Source: Ampullaceana balthica (taxonomy: Eukaryota > Mollusca > Gastropoda > Lymnaeidae). From it: a stretch of DNA of 64,000 nucleotides. Both the position numbers and the translations under genes were made by a program. Positions 11,335 through 23,203 of this stretch are shown piece by piece. The stretch lies in NCBI GenBank assembly GCA_944989445.1, contig CALYLW010000180.1:1256798-1320797 (forward strand). The letters are read 5' to 3'. Below the pieces are notes generated by a model that ran no database searches, was not told the DNA's origin, and saw only the letters and a list, made by a program, of their open reading frames with translations. The number at the start of each line of letters is the position of its first letter. The first letter of the stretch is position 1.

Positions 11335-12425
11335 ATGAAGAAAAAGATTTTCCAGCAGATGGCAAAAGACGGAAATTTTCTACAAACTACTGCAAACGAC
11401 ATATGGAAAATGGAGACGTTTTCAACCGCAAATGTCTTATGTATTAACCAGCTAAGAACAAAATGCTTTATTTCTGTTACAAATATTTTGGCAACACTTT
11501 GTCTGCTTTGGGATCCGACGGGATTTCTGACTGGAAAATGCCAGTGTGAGACTGTCTGATCATGAGAAATCAAAGATACATATGACATCACTTTGGAATG
11601 GTTTGAGCTGGAAAACAGGGTAACAAAATGGTGCACAATTGACAAGCAAAGTCAGAATTTAATTAACAGTGAAAAGGCTCGTTGGCATAGTGCATTTCAA
11701 TGTATCCTGACCATTGTCCAATTTCGTGCTAAGCACAACATGGCTTTTCGTAGTACAGTCGATAAACTACATCGGGCACACAATGGAAACTTTTTTGGTC
11801 TCGATGAATTGCTGGCAAAATTTGATCCGGTTTTGCATGAACGTATACCAAGAGGACAAACTGATGAAATTAATGATCACTGCTTGGGAAAGGAAATTCA
11901 AAATGAGCTCATTCTCACTTCGTTGATGGGAAATATGAAATAAGGTAAGGAAAATTATTGTAGGAAGAGTAAAATCAAATAAATACTTGTAAGTAATACT
12001 TGAAAAGTCACCAATATTAGATGTCACTTACAATTTGCGATGTAAGCCCAGGAGGTGGATATTCTGAAGCAATTTATGAGCACTTCATGCGCTTTCTAGA
12101 AGTAGAGGAAAGTATTGGACAACACCTGCTTGGTGTATTACTATTGGGACTGACAAAATTGGGCTTAGACGTTTCTGATATCGGCGGTCAAGGTTACGAC
12201 AACGGTGCGAACATAAGTGGCATTAGTCAGGCGTACAAGATCATCTTTTACAATTAAATCCTAGGGCATTTGTTTAAACCCTACTACCTGTCACTAAGTA
12301 AAACTGGCTGCTATGTGATGTGGCGAAAACTTGTCCTGATGCAATGACTTTTTTGGTATAATTCAACAAATCTGTTTTACTTTCTGCTCCAACAATTTGA
12401 CGGGCTATCCTTTCCACTTATGTGA
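11335..12425 (+). pseudogene. hAT transposase 5' half (ZMYM1-like), truncated
   Basis: Frame 11593-11943 reads SEKARWHSAFQCILTIVQFR, then NGNFFGLDELLAKFDPVLHE and LGKEIQNELI. After a gap lacking the 'DxTPDxSH' block, 12021-12257 reads FLEVEESIGQHLL and DIGGQGYDNGANISG, and 12310-12400 gives CPDAMTFFGIIQ. These are successive blocks of DUF4371-type hAT transposases. Stops and missing blocks mark it as dead; the C-terminal third is absent. Confidence 0.75.
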
Positions 12426-12639
12426 AACAAGATGGAATAAAAATATATTTAAAAAACACTTTTTAGAAACTAGTCTTATATTAGAAATGCACTAAAAAGT
12501 AGAAAATAAATTTGAAATTTACAGTCAGACGAGACCTTTAGTTCCAAATTTATGAAAATGTAAAAGTTTAAAATGAGACAGGAACTTTAAATCGTAGGTG
12601 AAATCGATTATCTCGTTGTTCGAAATGACTATAAGACTA

Positions 12640-12960
12640 GGGTGCTTGCTAGCATAGATATTGATAGACTAAGTTTAAACTGAGCCCCCTTGTCTTATAG
12701 TCATGGCAGATAGACATAAGGATAAATATACCTTCCTTATTCCGATGCAAGAACAAACACTTACAAATTCTCGTTTTTCCCGTCCGGAATTCGGGCGTGG
12801 AATAGGTTGCCTGAAGAAAACAGGAAAACCAACACTTTATCAACAATTAAAACTCTAATAAGAATGCAGGACTAAACACAAGAGTAGGACGTAATAATCT
12901 GCTGTATAGATCATAGAAGGAGCGGTTGCAACAGCTAAGATAAGAGAAGTACTCCTAGGA
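12640..12960 (+). pseudogene. Non-LTR retrotransposon 3' tail, relic 1
   Basis: Across frames it reads NTYKFSFFPVRNSGV then RKQENQ and KNAGLN, matching the end of Jockey/CR1-like reverse transcriptases ('YrfSFFPrTIrlWNqLP'). Two other copies in the window (28970 and 47290) share this text and the trailing 'tagaaggagc' motif. Confidence 0.55.
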
Positions 12961-13899
12961 CTAGAGACAGAACTAGGTCTAAACGTAGATGAGACAAAAA
13001 GTGTGTTAAACTTATGGTTCAAGAACATTACCAATAATCTCTTTTTTAAAAACTTTATTCCGTTTTCTTTTCTTGAACCTGCTTAGATTTTTTATTGAAG
13101 TTAGACATCATGATATCGGTGATTTCAGTGGCGTAGCTAGGTGGCGGAGGGGTCAGCCCCGGGCGGCACACATTTAGGGGCGGCATTTGTGGGCATTTGA
13201 AAAACACAACCATTTCGGAACAACCACCCTTTTTTTTGAAGGGGGAAAACCCGAGTGAAACAAAAATATTCGTACTTTCGAGTCTTAAATAACGGATTCG
13301 GAAATTTGTTTGATTACAGAGTAGATGTTATAACTAACTTAAAACAGTTCAAAAAAATTTAATCGCTCAAAAAAAGAAGGTATCGATTTGTATGGAAAAT
13401 TAAGCGGTATAAATCACAGATGACGCTTTGATAAGAAAAATACCACAAAAAACACATTATCGCTGGGCCGAAAAATATGTGCTATTAATATCGCCACGAC
13501 AGTTTTTGCGTGCAAATTCGACATTCTCAGAATGATGTGCGAACAAGTACCTAAAAGGCATGGTGGTTCAAATATTGTGTTTAACTTGCAAGTAGTAATT
13601 TATATTACCGTTTTAGTTTTCAGAAAATTATTGTAAGTTAAGTTATTAAAAATTAATTTTGTCTTTATTGCATTAGATAGCACAAATATTTTGTGTTTTT
13701 CGTTAAAATACGGTTTTTAATTAAAAATGATACGCCTATTCAATTAAATTAATGTGTAAATAATTTGAATTCGTGTATTTCATGGAAAATTATTAAGATT
13801 TATTACAAGAATATGAAAAAAATTCAAATTTCTCCTTTAATAAACACCACATTAGGCATAAATAATTTTTTTAAAAGACATTCTTTAAAATTTCAAGCG

Positions 13900-14708
13900 T
13901 CTTGGAAAAATTGACATCTGAAGAAGTAACTAGTAAAAGGAGATCAGATGCTGGAATTTTACTCAATTCAATGCAATCTTTTTCTTTTCTATGTTATCTC
14001 AATTTATTGGAACCCGTCATTGCATGGAACAAAGAGATGTGCTTAATAGAAAAAGCTGTTATATCAGCCAAACAATTTGTGAAGAGTTGAAGATATCAAC
14101 TGAACGCCGAGTTAGAAGGATAAAAACAATATGAGTGGGGGAAATTAAGAAGACGTGGTTCTATCTTTAGAACTAGAAGTATAACGAGAAATGTTTTTAT
14201 CCATGGATGGAATTATAAAAGAACGCTTTGATCAGTTGCATGTCCTTGCAAGAAAATATTCGTTTATTATACAATGTAACCTACTAAATGAAGCATTTGA
14301 ACATCAAATAAATTACTTTATTGACATTTGATAAAGAACAATTCCATATTGAAAGAAAAAGGATCAATGTTTTATGGCTGTACATACACTACAAGAAGAG
14401 ACATTATGTTCGAAAAACGGGGGAAAAGGCCCATTGATCTATTAAAATTTATTCAACAGTATAGATTGGAAAATTCTGTACCCAACATTGTAATTTTGCT
14501 ATGAATTTTTTCAAGAATTACTATCAGTGTCGCTAATTGTTAAAGGAGCTTCTCCAAACTGAAGTTGATAAAAAATTATCTTCGTTCCACAATGAGCGAT
14601 TTAAGACAACAAAATCTTGCAATATTGTCCATAGAACAAGATATTACAAATAATTTAAATTTTGATAGCATAATAAACGATGTTTCTATTATGAAAGTAA
14701 ATGTATAA
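13900..14708 (+). pseudogene. hAT transposase C-terminal half, degenerate
   Basis: The last 162 nt read in one frame SFSKLKLIKNYLRSTMSDLR then QQNLAILSIEQDITNNLNFD, ending at TAA (14706-14708). This is the conserved hAT dimerisation tail. Upstream, the 13902-14090 frame (KLTSEEVTSKRRSDAG, NLLEPVIAWNKEM) resembles a mid-transposase block but is broken by stops. The N-terminal half is missing from this element. Confidence 0.75.
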
Positions 14709-14851
14709 ATATGCTTACAAACTAACTAATGTATACAATTTCTTTGTATGGTAATGTTTTTTGGGTGTAAATTTGGAATATATTTTGTTTCAGAGGAACT
14801 GCGACCTCAGTAACTTTCTTGTTGCCTTTAAAAAGGGTATCGTGTATTTTT

Positions 14852-15317
14852 AAATCCCTTATATTAACTTCACCGCCGTCTCTCTCTGTCTGTCATCATC
14901 TCTCTCTGTCTTGGGCGGGCGGAAAAACAAAAGTAAAAAAATGACCCACTTCCCGTAATCCGATCGAGCTGAAATTTGTCACACGGACCCGTCTCGCCTA
15001 ACAATGCATCGTATCAAAATTTCAGATCGATCGAACGTACCGTAATTAAATTAATGCATTTTTAGTTTATCCTTATATAACGTATGTAATTCAAACTCAC
15101 TGTTTGTTTTTGTTTTTCCACGTGAAAGTTTGAGTTGACGCGTTGAGGCGACCCATCGAAGTACCGGCGTGCTTTTGTTTACATTTTACGTGTCATGCTG
15201 AGCTCGCCCCCCTAGGGTTATCAAGCACAGATGAGTTAAGACAGATTCAGTCTGTAAATGTTTGTAGCGTTTGAAAAAAATCAATACTGTTAGTTATGTC
15301 TCATATATAAGGGATTT
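14852..15317 (+). mobile_element. AAATCCCTTATAT-family element, copy D (nested in hAT)
   Basis: AAATCCCTTATATTAACTTC start, TCTCTCTGTCTGTC simple repeats, the core at about 15000-15070, and the end TCTCATATATAAGGGATTT. 466 bp, no ORF. Nested in the 13126-15979 hAT, so it is younger than that insertion. Confidence 0.8.
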
Positions 15318-15528
15318 ATAGTAAAAAAACTTTGTTTTTACGGGTTTGTTTTATTATAAATGTGTATTTATAGGTATATCATCTTATGCGCCTCTTTTAA
15401 TACCGCTTACATAAATATGGCATGCAATGGTAAACATGTTCCCCACCTTTACTTCGTTTCAATTACATTGTACAATTATTTATTCATGTGTATTAATTTA
15501 TTTAAAAAAACATCTTATAATCGACCAA

Positions 15529-15920
15529 GTGGCCGTCCTTAAATGACGTCACGTGATTTTGGGTGATATTTCACCCCTTTACCCTTCGTCACAAAAACTT
15601 AAATCCTTTCTTCAATTTGACGTCACAAACCTTTGACACCACCCTAAAAGCCGTAATTCCTAATTGAAAATGAGAATGTTTCAAATCGAATTTTTGTCAT
15701 TTAAGTATATTTTTATTGTAAGGCTGCACTCTAATATCGAAACACGCGTTTTACATAAACGTCATTAAATAAAGTGTCAGTGTAATAAAAAATATTTATG
15801 CAAAAATTGTATTTAAAGTTGCGCGTTCTGACGTGACGTCAGATTTATTAAACACACCCCCTCGTCTTAAATGTATGACTCCCCTCCCCCAGGTGCGTGA
15901 CGTCATTTATGTACGGCCCC
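15529..15920. mobile_element. CRE-type inverted-repeat element, copy 2 (nested in hAT)
   Basis: Left end GTGGCCGTCCTTAAATGACG and right end CGTCATTTATGTACGGCCCC, about 390 bp. TGACGTCA occurs in both ends. Nested in the 13126-15979 hAT. Confidence 0.75.
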
Positions 15921-16299
15921 TAAAAAGGGCGGCATATTGGACACCGCCCCGGGCGGCAAAAGTTCTAGCTACGCCACTGGGTGATTTCATATAAAAATAA
16001 AAGGGCGAATCGTTTTAAGCAATAAAACTTTGTTTAATTATTTGTAATAATGTTTTCTGTTTAAATTTGTTGTTTATTTGTTAATTTGTTCAAGACTATT
16101 TCGATTTTCCTAAAATTTTTCTTAATTCAAGAATTTTTCTCTTGTTTCAAGTGAATCTTTTTTTTTCTGTGCATACTTACATATTGTACACGCATACAAA
16201 CATACGAATAATTTTATAAATGACAAAAATATTGAAAGAAATCGTTACAGGTACACCTTGCAATGGAACTAAATTAGTTTTCGGCGCAAATGTTTTAAG

Positions 16300-16551
16300 C
16301 TTGACAGTTGGCTCAGAACACAGCTTACAACTTGCAATGACAAACCAACATAACCAAACGTTGTGCACTTGACTACTGCTGGGTGCAAAAAGTAGTATAA
16401 ATATTTATTATAATATTATTTTCGATAGAGCTTTTTTTTTATAATGCAAGCCAGGCTTTTGAGCGTATGTAAAGATTCCACCACCGGGGCCCCTAGACTG
16501 GCTGAGGTCCTAGGCCAAGGCCTTGCAGCCCAAGGCAGAAATCCGGCCCTG
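16300..16551 (-). mobile_element. hAT end fragment, same family as 58142-59248
   Basis: Read on the minus strand from 16551 it starts CAGGGCCGGATTTCTGCC and continues for at least 250 bp in parallel with the start of the complete element at 58142 (including 'ggtggaatctttacat' and 'gttggtttgtcattg'). The other end was not found. Confidence 0.7.
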
Positions 16552-16656
16552 CGCCTAGAAGCACACATTTAACGTTCACACTCATTAAGCCCACTCACAG
16601 GGTACTGGACCTTATGCCCAAGCACTGATTTAGCGACATATTGGGTAACCCGTCAG

Positions 16657-16741
16657 GGGGCGTTTTGACCGGGGCCGTTTTGACCGGGGCCGTTTTGACA
16701 GGGGACGTTTTGACAGGGGCCGTTTTGACCGGGGCCGTTTT
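16657..16741. repeat. 15-bp tandem repeat, 5 units
   Basis: The unit is approximately CGTTTTGACCGGGGC, with single-base variants. Because the period is a multiple of 3, both strands give open repeating frames (VKTAP on the minus strand, GAVLT on the plus strand); there is no sign these are translated. Confidence 0.85.
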
Positions 16742-16765
16742 GTCGGTTAACCGATATATTATTAA

Positions 16766-17146
16766 GGAGCCGTCTATAAATGACGTCGCGCACCTAAAAA
16801 AAGTGGGGGGGGGGAGGGGGTCACACATTTGTGATGAGGGGGAGTTTAAGAAATGTGACGTCACGTCAAACTTTAAATAAATGTTCCACTTAAATATTCG
16901 ATTGCTTACAATTTATTTAATGACGTTTTACATTGCTTCACCCGTGTTACGATATTAGAATTCAGGCGTACACTATAAATAAATACTTAAATGACAAAAA
17001 AGTGATTTGAAACATGTTCATTTTCAAATAGAAAAAAGTTTTTATGCGGGTGGGGGCAAAGCTTTGTGACGTAATATTGGAGGGAGGGTCAAACTTTTTG
17101 TGACGAAATCGGCCAATATCGCGTGACGTCATTTATGGACGGCCCA
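16766..17146. mobile_element. CRE-type inverted-repeat element, copy 3
   Basis: Ends GGAGCCGTCTATAAATGACG and CGTCATTTATGGACGGCCC. At about 380 bp it appears to be the uninterrupted short form; copy 1 (14-1658) shares its left ~180 bp and right ~280 bp. Confidence 0.78.
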
Positions 17147-17696
17147 TAAGCCTGTCGTGAAATAAGATTTTCCTTCCAACTCAAGATTCTACCCGCTTCT
17201 GTATTGGCATAGGATTTCTGCAATTTAAAAGAATTGGTTTAATAATTTTAAACACACGCAGAAATAAAGAGCATCGGAAGAAATTTTTTTTCCTGTCTCT
17301 CTATTCTCACCCTTTTTTTTGTAGGGACGATGGCATTTCAAACGCATCAAACCGAAAAATATTTAGACTTAAGAAACGCAAAGCAGATCTTCATTATGAC
17401 AAAATGTATGCTGCAAGATCTATTCAGTAAATTGCAAATATTTTGAGCTATTTAGATAGCAACTAGCAAGTCGACAAAAAATAGGAAAGTGACCTTTTAT
17501 CAGAATAATCCCACACAAATGAGTATAGACTACTGGGTAATAAGAACACGTTATGCTTGGAGCACTGTTAGTCAGAACACATGCAGCTTATAGCGGTCCT
17601 AATTAATACATTTAGGCGTATTGAATTTCAAAGTTATTGTTCAACCGCAGAAATTATTGCCAGATGGGACAAGTAAAGACAATGCACGACAATGCA

Positions 17697-18073
17697 GATC
17701 TATCTACACGTGCCTGGTGATCATACACGTGCCTTGTGATCTATCTACACGTGCCTTGTGATCTATCTACACGTGCCTTGTGATCTATCTACACATGCCT
17801 TGTGATCTATCTACACGTGCCTTGTGATCTATCTACACGTGCCTTGTGATCTATCTACACGTGCCTTGTGATCTATCCACACATGCCTTGTGATCTATCT
17901 ACACATGCCTTGTGATCTATCTAAACGTGCCTTGTGATCTATCTACACGTGCCTTGTGATCTATCTACACGTGCCTTGTGATCTAACTACACGTGCCTTG
18001 TGATCTATCTACACGTGCCTTGTGATCTATCTACACGTGCTCTGTGATCTATCTACACGTGTTTTGTGATCTA
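17697..18073. repeat. 22-bp satellite, 17 units, each with an E-box
   Basis: The unit is gatctatctacacgtgcctt with gt before it (22 bp). Thirteen units carry CACGTG, three CACATG and one AACGTG. Most units differ by 0-2 bases. Confidence 0.9.
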
Positions 18074-19260
18074 CTGCTAAGTCAAATGTACAAAGTAAAG
18101 CAGCTAATATTTTGGACTCGTGATTCGCCCTCATTATCATATTAACTCATTAACTCCAAAATTAATTTTTTCCTGGAAATCGAACCCCCCTCTACCAAGT
18201 ACCAAGTCGGTGTCCTTAAATAGGATCAGTAGCCCAACCCTGACAATAAAATGGTGCTTTTTAAGTTTGTTTGAATCTTTATATAATGCTCCCCAAATAT
18301 GCTTCCTGTGACGATTATGAAATGATAAATGAAGCATAGCACATAAAATGAAAAGCGTGAGGCCATAGCTCCTCCAATAAAGAATTTTGTGGATGGAAGG
18401 AGCCAGATTGTTTAATTAGGGTGTTAATTTTAGTGGGGTAAAATAAGAACAAAGATGAAACCAATGGTCGTGAATCAGGCCAGACGTCAAGTTAAGGGAG
18501 GCATGTGACGCATCCTTTCTATTTTGACGATGTGAGGTGGAGGGCGACAAGAGTTAAATTCCAATCAGTGGATTACTCGTGTTAACAACAAACTTTTGAT
18601 CTATATTCAAGTTAGTAGTTAGAAGAATAATTATGTGCCATGACTTTTCAAAACGGTGTGGCCCTAAGATTATTGTTGTTTTATGCTGCCGTTTTTTTCC
18701 ACAGATGATCGGGTTTTGCGGTTTTGATTACGTCGCCACTTAGACCAACCATTTTGCCAGAATGTAAAGCATATACGAATATTAATGAATGTCTCTTTAT
18801 TTACATAAGTTTATGTCTTACGATGGTGAATAGAGCAAAGGAAAAAACAAGTACATGTTTTACTAGTATTTACACAAGAAGGTGGACATACAGGCAGAGG
18901 CTTGCAAAACTAGACAATGAGCATTATATATAACATATTTTATTACGAGTACCAGAGTACAGGCGTAACCTAACACTAACACCTTTAAACATAATATTTG
19001 GTTATTAACATAATTTAAAATAATAATTGGGAAAAAAATATTAAGAATCCCTGTCATTTATTTATTGTCGCCCCAAGCGATACATTGCTTGACTTGTAGA
19101 TTGTTATTTACATCTCGATGTCACCAGCTGGGACAGGAAACGACGGTTTAATATCAATTTCTAATGGAATGTAAAAATGACCAATCAAAAAGAAACATGC
19201 GAAAAATTGGGATCACTTACCACAGGAAATGGTAGGTGAAACGTGCGTAAACATGACTAC
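18074..19260. other. No gene or repeat recognised
   Basis: About 1.2 kb of non-repetitive looking DNA. The short ORFs on both strands (for example 18120-18311 and 18724-18933) show no recognisable domain. A purine/pyrimidine-mixed stretch near 18480-18560 is slightly GC-richer. Confidence 0.45.
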
Positions 19261-19261
19261 C

Positions 19262-19715
19262 CTCAGGACACGTGATATGATAATCACATTTAACTCCACT
19301 GACAGGACAGGAGATAGGAGGTAGCACACCTAACATGATTATTCACAGAAGATAGTGGGTATCATATCTAACATGATTATTTACAGGAGATAGGAGGTAG
19401 CAGTTCTGACATGATAATGTACAAAAGATACGAAGTAGCACATCTAACGTGATTTTTTACAGGAGATAGGAGGTTGCACATCTAACATGATTATTTACAG
19501 GAGATAGGAGGTATCACATCTAACATGATTATTTACAGGAGGTAGCACATCTAATATGATTATTCACAGGAGACAGGGGGTCTCTCATCTAACATGATTA
19601 TTTACACGAAAAGGAGGTAGCAGTTCTGACATGATTATTTACAAAAGATATGAGTTAGCACATCTTACATGATTGTTTGCAGGAAATAGTACATCTAACA
19701 TGATTATTTACAGGC
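19262..19715. repeat. Irregular ~38-bp tandem array
   Basis: About a dozen diverged units of the form aacatgattatttacagg then agataggaggtagcacatct. Several units are shortened (for example 19538-19560). Noncoding. Confidence 0.85.
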
Positions 19716-19730
19716 TACAGGGGCAATGGC

Positions 19731-20174
19731 GTAGCGAGGGGGAAAATGCCCCGGGTGGCACTTATTGACCCATATTAAAAATAAGTGAACGTTTCAATGC
19801 CAAAACTTACAACTCCATTATGAATCGAAAGTTTGCTGATACTAATGCCAGTTTTTGCCACTGAACTGAAAAATCAAGGGGCTTAAGTAGCATAAAACAT
19901 GACGCTGTTGTGCTGGTACCTATAACTGATTCAAATTTGTCAGTCGCTCATCTTGTAGAAGCGAAAATTGCTGTATCCGCTAAATTCCCATAACAATCTA
20001 TAAAATTTCAACAACATACATCGACTTAATTGAAACAACGTACATCGACTTAATTGATGTAGCCTAAAATAAATTACGCGTAGAGAGAGATAAATATTTG
20101 CGATTACCATAAGTGCAGCATGATTGAGAGAGAGCCTAACATATTAAATCAAACTTCCCCAAAATTAGTCACGG
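19731..20174 (+). mobile_element. hAT 5' end fragment
   Basis: Starts CAATGGCGTAGCGAGGGGG then AAAATGCCCCGGGTGGCAC, close to the 'CAGTGGCGTAGC...GGGCGGCA' hAT end. It continues to where the 20175 element begins. No right end was identified. Confidence 0.5.
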
Positions 20175-20744
20175 CATTGCCGCCACCAGGGGGTGAATCC
20201 ACGAATTTATTCAGGGGCCCCAACGGAAGGGGGGGGGCCGTCATCCACGCTTAATTTTTATAATGATGATATATATTCGGACAATTATTCAAGTTACATA
20301 TAACAAAAAAGTTTTTAAAATTTAGCTCACAGCGAAAATTGACGGAAAAACTTTTCTGCACAATGAACGGTTCGCTAAAGGTGTTCCTCTGAATTTCGTG
20401 TTTTACGTCACAGTTTTCTAGAAATAATATAACTTAGTCATCAAATACGTCACATATATGTCTTCCGTTGACTCTCTCACTTATTCGAGTGGATGTAAAT
20501 ATTGAAATTTTTTTCTTCACTTTTACGACCCGTTATGCTGTAAATAAGGGGCCGTCCATAAAGTATGTCACGCTATTTTTGACCCCCCTCCCCCTGTCAC
20601 AAACTGTCACAAATCTCGGGACCCCCCCCCCATAAAGTACGTCACACTTCCCAAAAAAATTGATTAACAAATTAATTTAATTTAATACTTAAAATACACT
20701 TCACTATGAAATTGTATTAAAATATAAAATTTCCACTTAAAATT

Positions 20745-20970
20745 AGGGATGTACCGAATTCAAAATGTTGAAATACGGCTGGAGCTGAAGTGGGCCGGAT
20801 TTATGAAGTGAAATCCGGCTGGAGCCGGAATCAGATTTGTTAAAATGGCCGGATTCCGGATTTTCCGGGGCCATTATGATTATGAATATATATTTAAAAA
20901 ATTAGGCATCTACCGGCCAGCCGAATTTATGAAGTGAAATCATGCCGAAGCTGGAGCCGGATTTTTAAAA
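20745..20970. mobile_element. hAT end-like segment rich in GGCCGGA motifs
   Basis: It begins AGGGATGTACCGAATTC and carries repeated 'gaagtgaaatccggctggagccgga' type text, as in BED-finger hAT elements that start CAGGGATGTACCGA. No opposite terminus was confirmed. Confidence 0.4.
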
Positions 20971-21289
20971 TTACATAATAAAAAGGAAACCAAAAAATTT
21001 GACTAAAAAAAAAGACTAGATTGACAAATTATGTGACCAACTCTTGTGCTATATTTAATCTGTTTATTATGGTCCTATGCATTATATTTCATTCAAAAAT
21101 ATTCCCTGGACATCATCTGTGTTCATCCCTAGTTACGACTGACATCAATCTTTCACAATCATCGTTTCCTGGAAGGATAATTGCAGACAGATCAACTCGT
21201 CCTCATCTAGCCACTCAACAGCCTCTGTATGTGCATTTTCTCCTCTGGCAATAACTGCCATGGGTTCTCTTTGACTTCTAGAAGTGATT

Positions 21290-21840
21290 CTCTAAGGACG
21301 GGTGCGTTTTATCTGAGTTGATTCTTGAACAGTTTGGGTGGGCACATTCTCCTGAGCCCGAGCTCTGTGTTGTCCTGTATGTTTCTTCAACATTGTTTGT
21401 GAGGCAAAATATGAGTGACATACTTTGCAAAGTTGATCAAATAAGCTGGTAATCATATGGTTGTACTTTGAAAGCTCCTGTTGATCTTGGCATAATTTCA
21501 TCAAATTTGAGAGTTTGTGCTACAAACAAGGAAGGAAATTTATGAGAATCTGCATCTGCTCTTTCTTAAGCTTTGAGTCCATCATTTGTTTAGTTGATTT
21601 GGATTGGAGAAGGGAAGAATATTTAAGGTAAAACGTTAAAATATGAGCTTCGTGCTTTGTCGTAATATTTCATGTCCTGATATTTAATAACAATTTGAGT
21701 GAAATATTGGCTGGTGCGAACATGATTGTCAAACCATTCCTGAGCTTCGATATCAGTCCTACTGTATCCAATTCAGATTTATGAACAGCACATTCAGGAG
21801 ATACGCATTTCAATACTATTTTGACATAAAACTAATTCTA
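21290..21840 (-). pseudogene. Minus-strand coding relic with one C2H2-like finger
   Basis: On the minus strand the 21292-21504 frame includes CKVCHSYFASQTMLKKHTGQ then H, a C-x2-C-x12-H-x4-H arrangement typical of a C2H2 finger. Upstream text in another frame reads EAQEWFDNHVRTSQYFTQIV and YQDMKYYDKARSS. Stops and frameshifts separate the parts. It may be the relic of the element's own protein or captured sequence; I do not recognise the family. Confidence 0.45.
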
Positions 21841-22050
21841 ATGTTTCACAAAATTTTTGAATATTATTTTTATAGCTATTTAAATTCTACTAAAAAAATA
21901 TAAATAAATTAGAAAAAAATATACTAAAAATAATAAATGTGTGACATCACACATGGCCTGACCCCCCTCCCCCCTGTCACAAAGTGTCACACTTTCTTAG
22001 ACCCCCTCCCCCCCCCCACTCGGAGCGTGACGTACTTTATGGATGGTCCC

Positions 22051-23203
22051 TAAGACATACATACTTCTTTGTTCGAAAAAAAAAGGCACCGATCGTATTT
22101 TCTTCTTTGTGTTCATGGGGTCCCCGTTGAGATTCTCAATCATTTTCAATCTCCAAACATAAGATGATTACAAATTTTTAAAATTTCAATTGAGAATATT
22201 AATAAATGTACCGTTACTTCAAAAAGAAAAAATATATATTTTAATATCATTACGACGAAATTTAGGACTTTACTTTGGCAATAATAATGAAAACTGATTT
22301 TGATTTACACTGCTACTTCTAGCACTTTTAACAGTAAAAATAAATATAATTAAAAAATTATCAAGTTAGTTGTTCATAATGTTATAGATAAGAATGTGAT
22401 TGTCTTCTGAAAATTATGTGCAATTATCTTTAAAATAAAAAATCGTTATTGGCAAAACGGGTGAAAAGTTTTAAAAATGGGTCATCATTTTTTATAGTAA
22501 AATATATAGTATATGCAAGTAAAAAATTCACTCAAAAATGATAACTCGACTTCTGTTCAAGATGGAATTTGTGTTTTTAGACAGCTTAGAGCTAGCCCTT
22601 CAAAATGATATATGTTTTAGAGTTTATAACAATATCTCAATTTACTGTCAAAGTACCTACAATGTTATGTGGCAGTGTGCCCCACATATTAGTTATATAA
22701 TGATGTATTGATGATTGTATTAGTAATGTTAGGGTATTAAGAAATGTAGGAAGTTTTATGATGTGTTATGACCATGTACTTTTGAGCAGTCTTGGTATAC
22801 AGGGTATCATTACGGTTTTAGAATATTAATAATTTTATAACCGTTGGTGTGAGTGGTCAGTAAAAGACGTAACGTGAGACCATGACATTGGGATATTGTA
22901 ACATTGTGAAATATTTTGTCTATTGGGCCACGTTTGGAGGACGCTACATGAGTCTGTATTTATGCGATCACGCACGCTAATAGAAATCTTTAAAGTAGGT
23001 TTGACCAGTCATTTGCACGTGGACAACCCATGGGACAAAGACTAGCCAATAGAATCTAATAGAAATTTAGGGCAGGGTGACACCACTCATGTGTGAGCAG
23101 TCCTTATAACCTGGGGCCAAAAGAAAATTCTCGGTCACTATCTGCACTGGATCACATTATAAAGTTATCATTATTTGCCAAACAGATTAAAGTAGAACAT
23201 AAA
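22051..23203. other. 5' noncoding part of the large hAT
   Basis: AT-rich, no ORF of note. It lies between the nested element and the transposase start and is probably the untranslated leader of the hAT. No second terminus or promoter is obvious. Confidence 0.4.

Larger units (their letters stand above)
13126..15979 (+). mobile_element. Complete hAT element with perfect 8-bp target duplication
   Basis: Left end CAGTGGCGTAGCTAGGTGGC and right end TTCTAGCTACGCCACTG are terminal inverted repeats. Flanks at 13118-13125 and 15980-15987 are both ggtgattt, the 8-bp duplication expected of hAT transposases. 2854 bp, containing a transposase C-terminal relic (13900-14708) and two nested elements (14852-15317 and 15529-15920). 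Confidence 0.92.
20548..22050. mobile_element. GGGGCCGTCC element, long copy nested in hAT
   Basis: Left end GGGGCCGTCCATAAAGTATG and right end CGTACTTTATGGATGGTCCC, with inner C-rich 'gacccccctccccctgtcac' motifs on both sides. About 1.5 kb. It has TAAG/CTAAG-type flanks. Contains a hAT-like end near 20745-20970 and minus-strand coding text at 21290-21840. Confidence 0.75.

Noticed and set aside
16595..16880. Repeat-peptide protein (VKTAP / GAVLT) at the 15-bp array
   Set aside because: Frames are open only because the period is a multiple of three and there are no conserved flanks; it continues into an inverted-repeat element.
17697..18073. CRISPR array
   Set aside because: The 22-bp units repeat without distinct spacers, and this is animal nuclear DNA; it is a plain satellite. 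The same applies to the 44-bp and 47-bp arrays.
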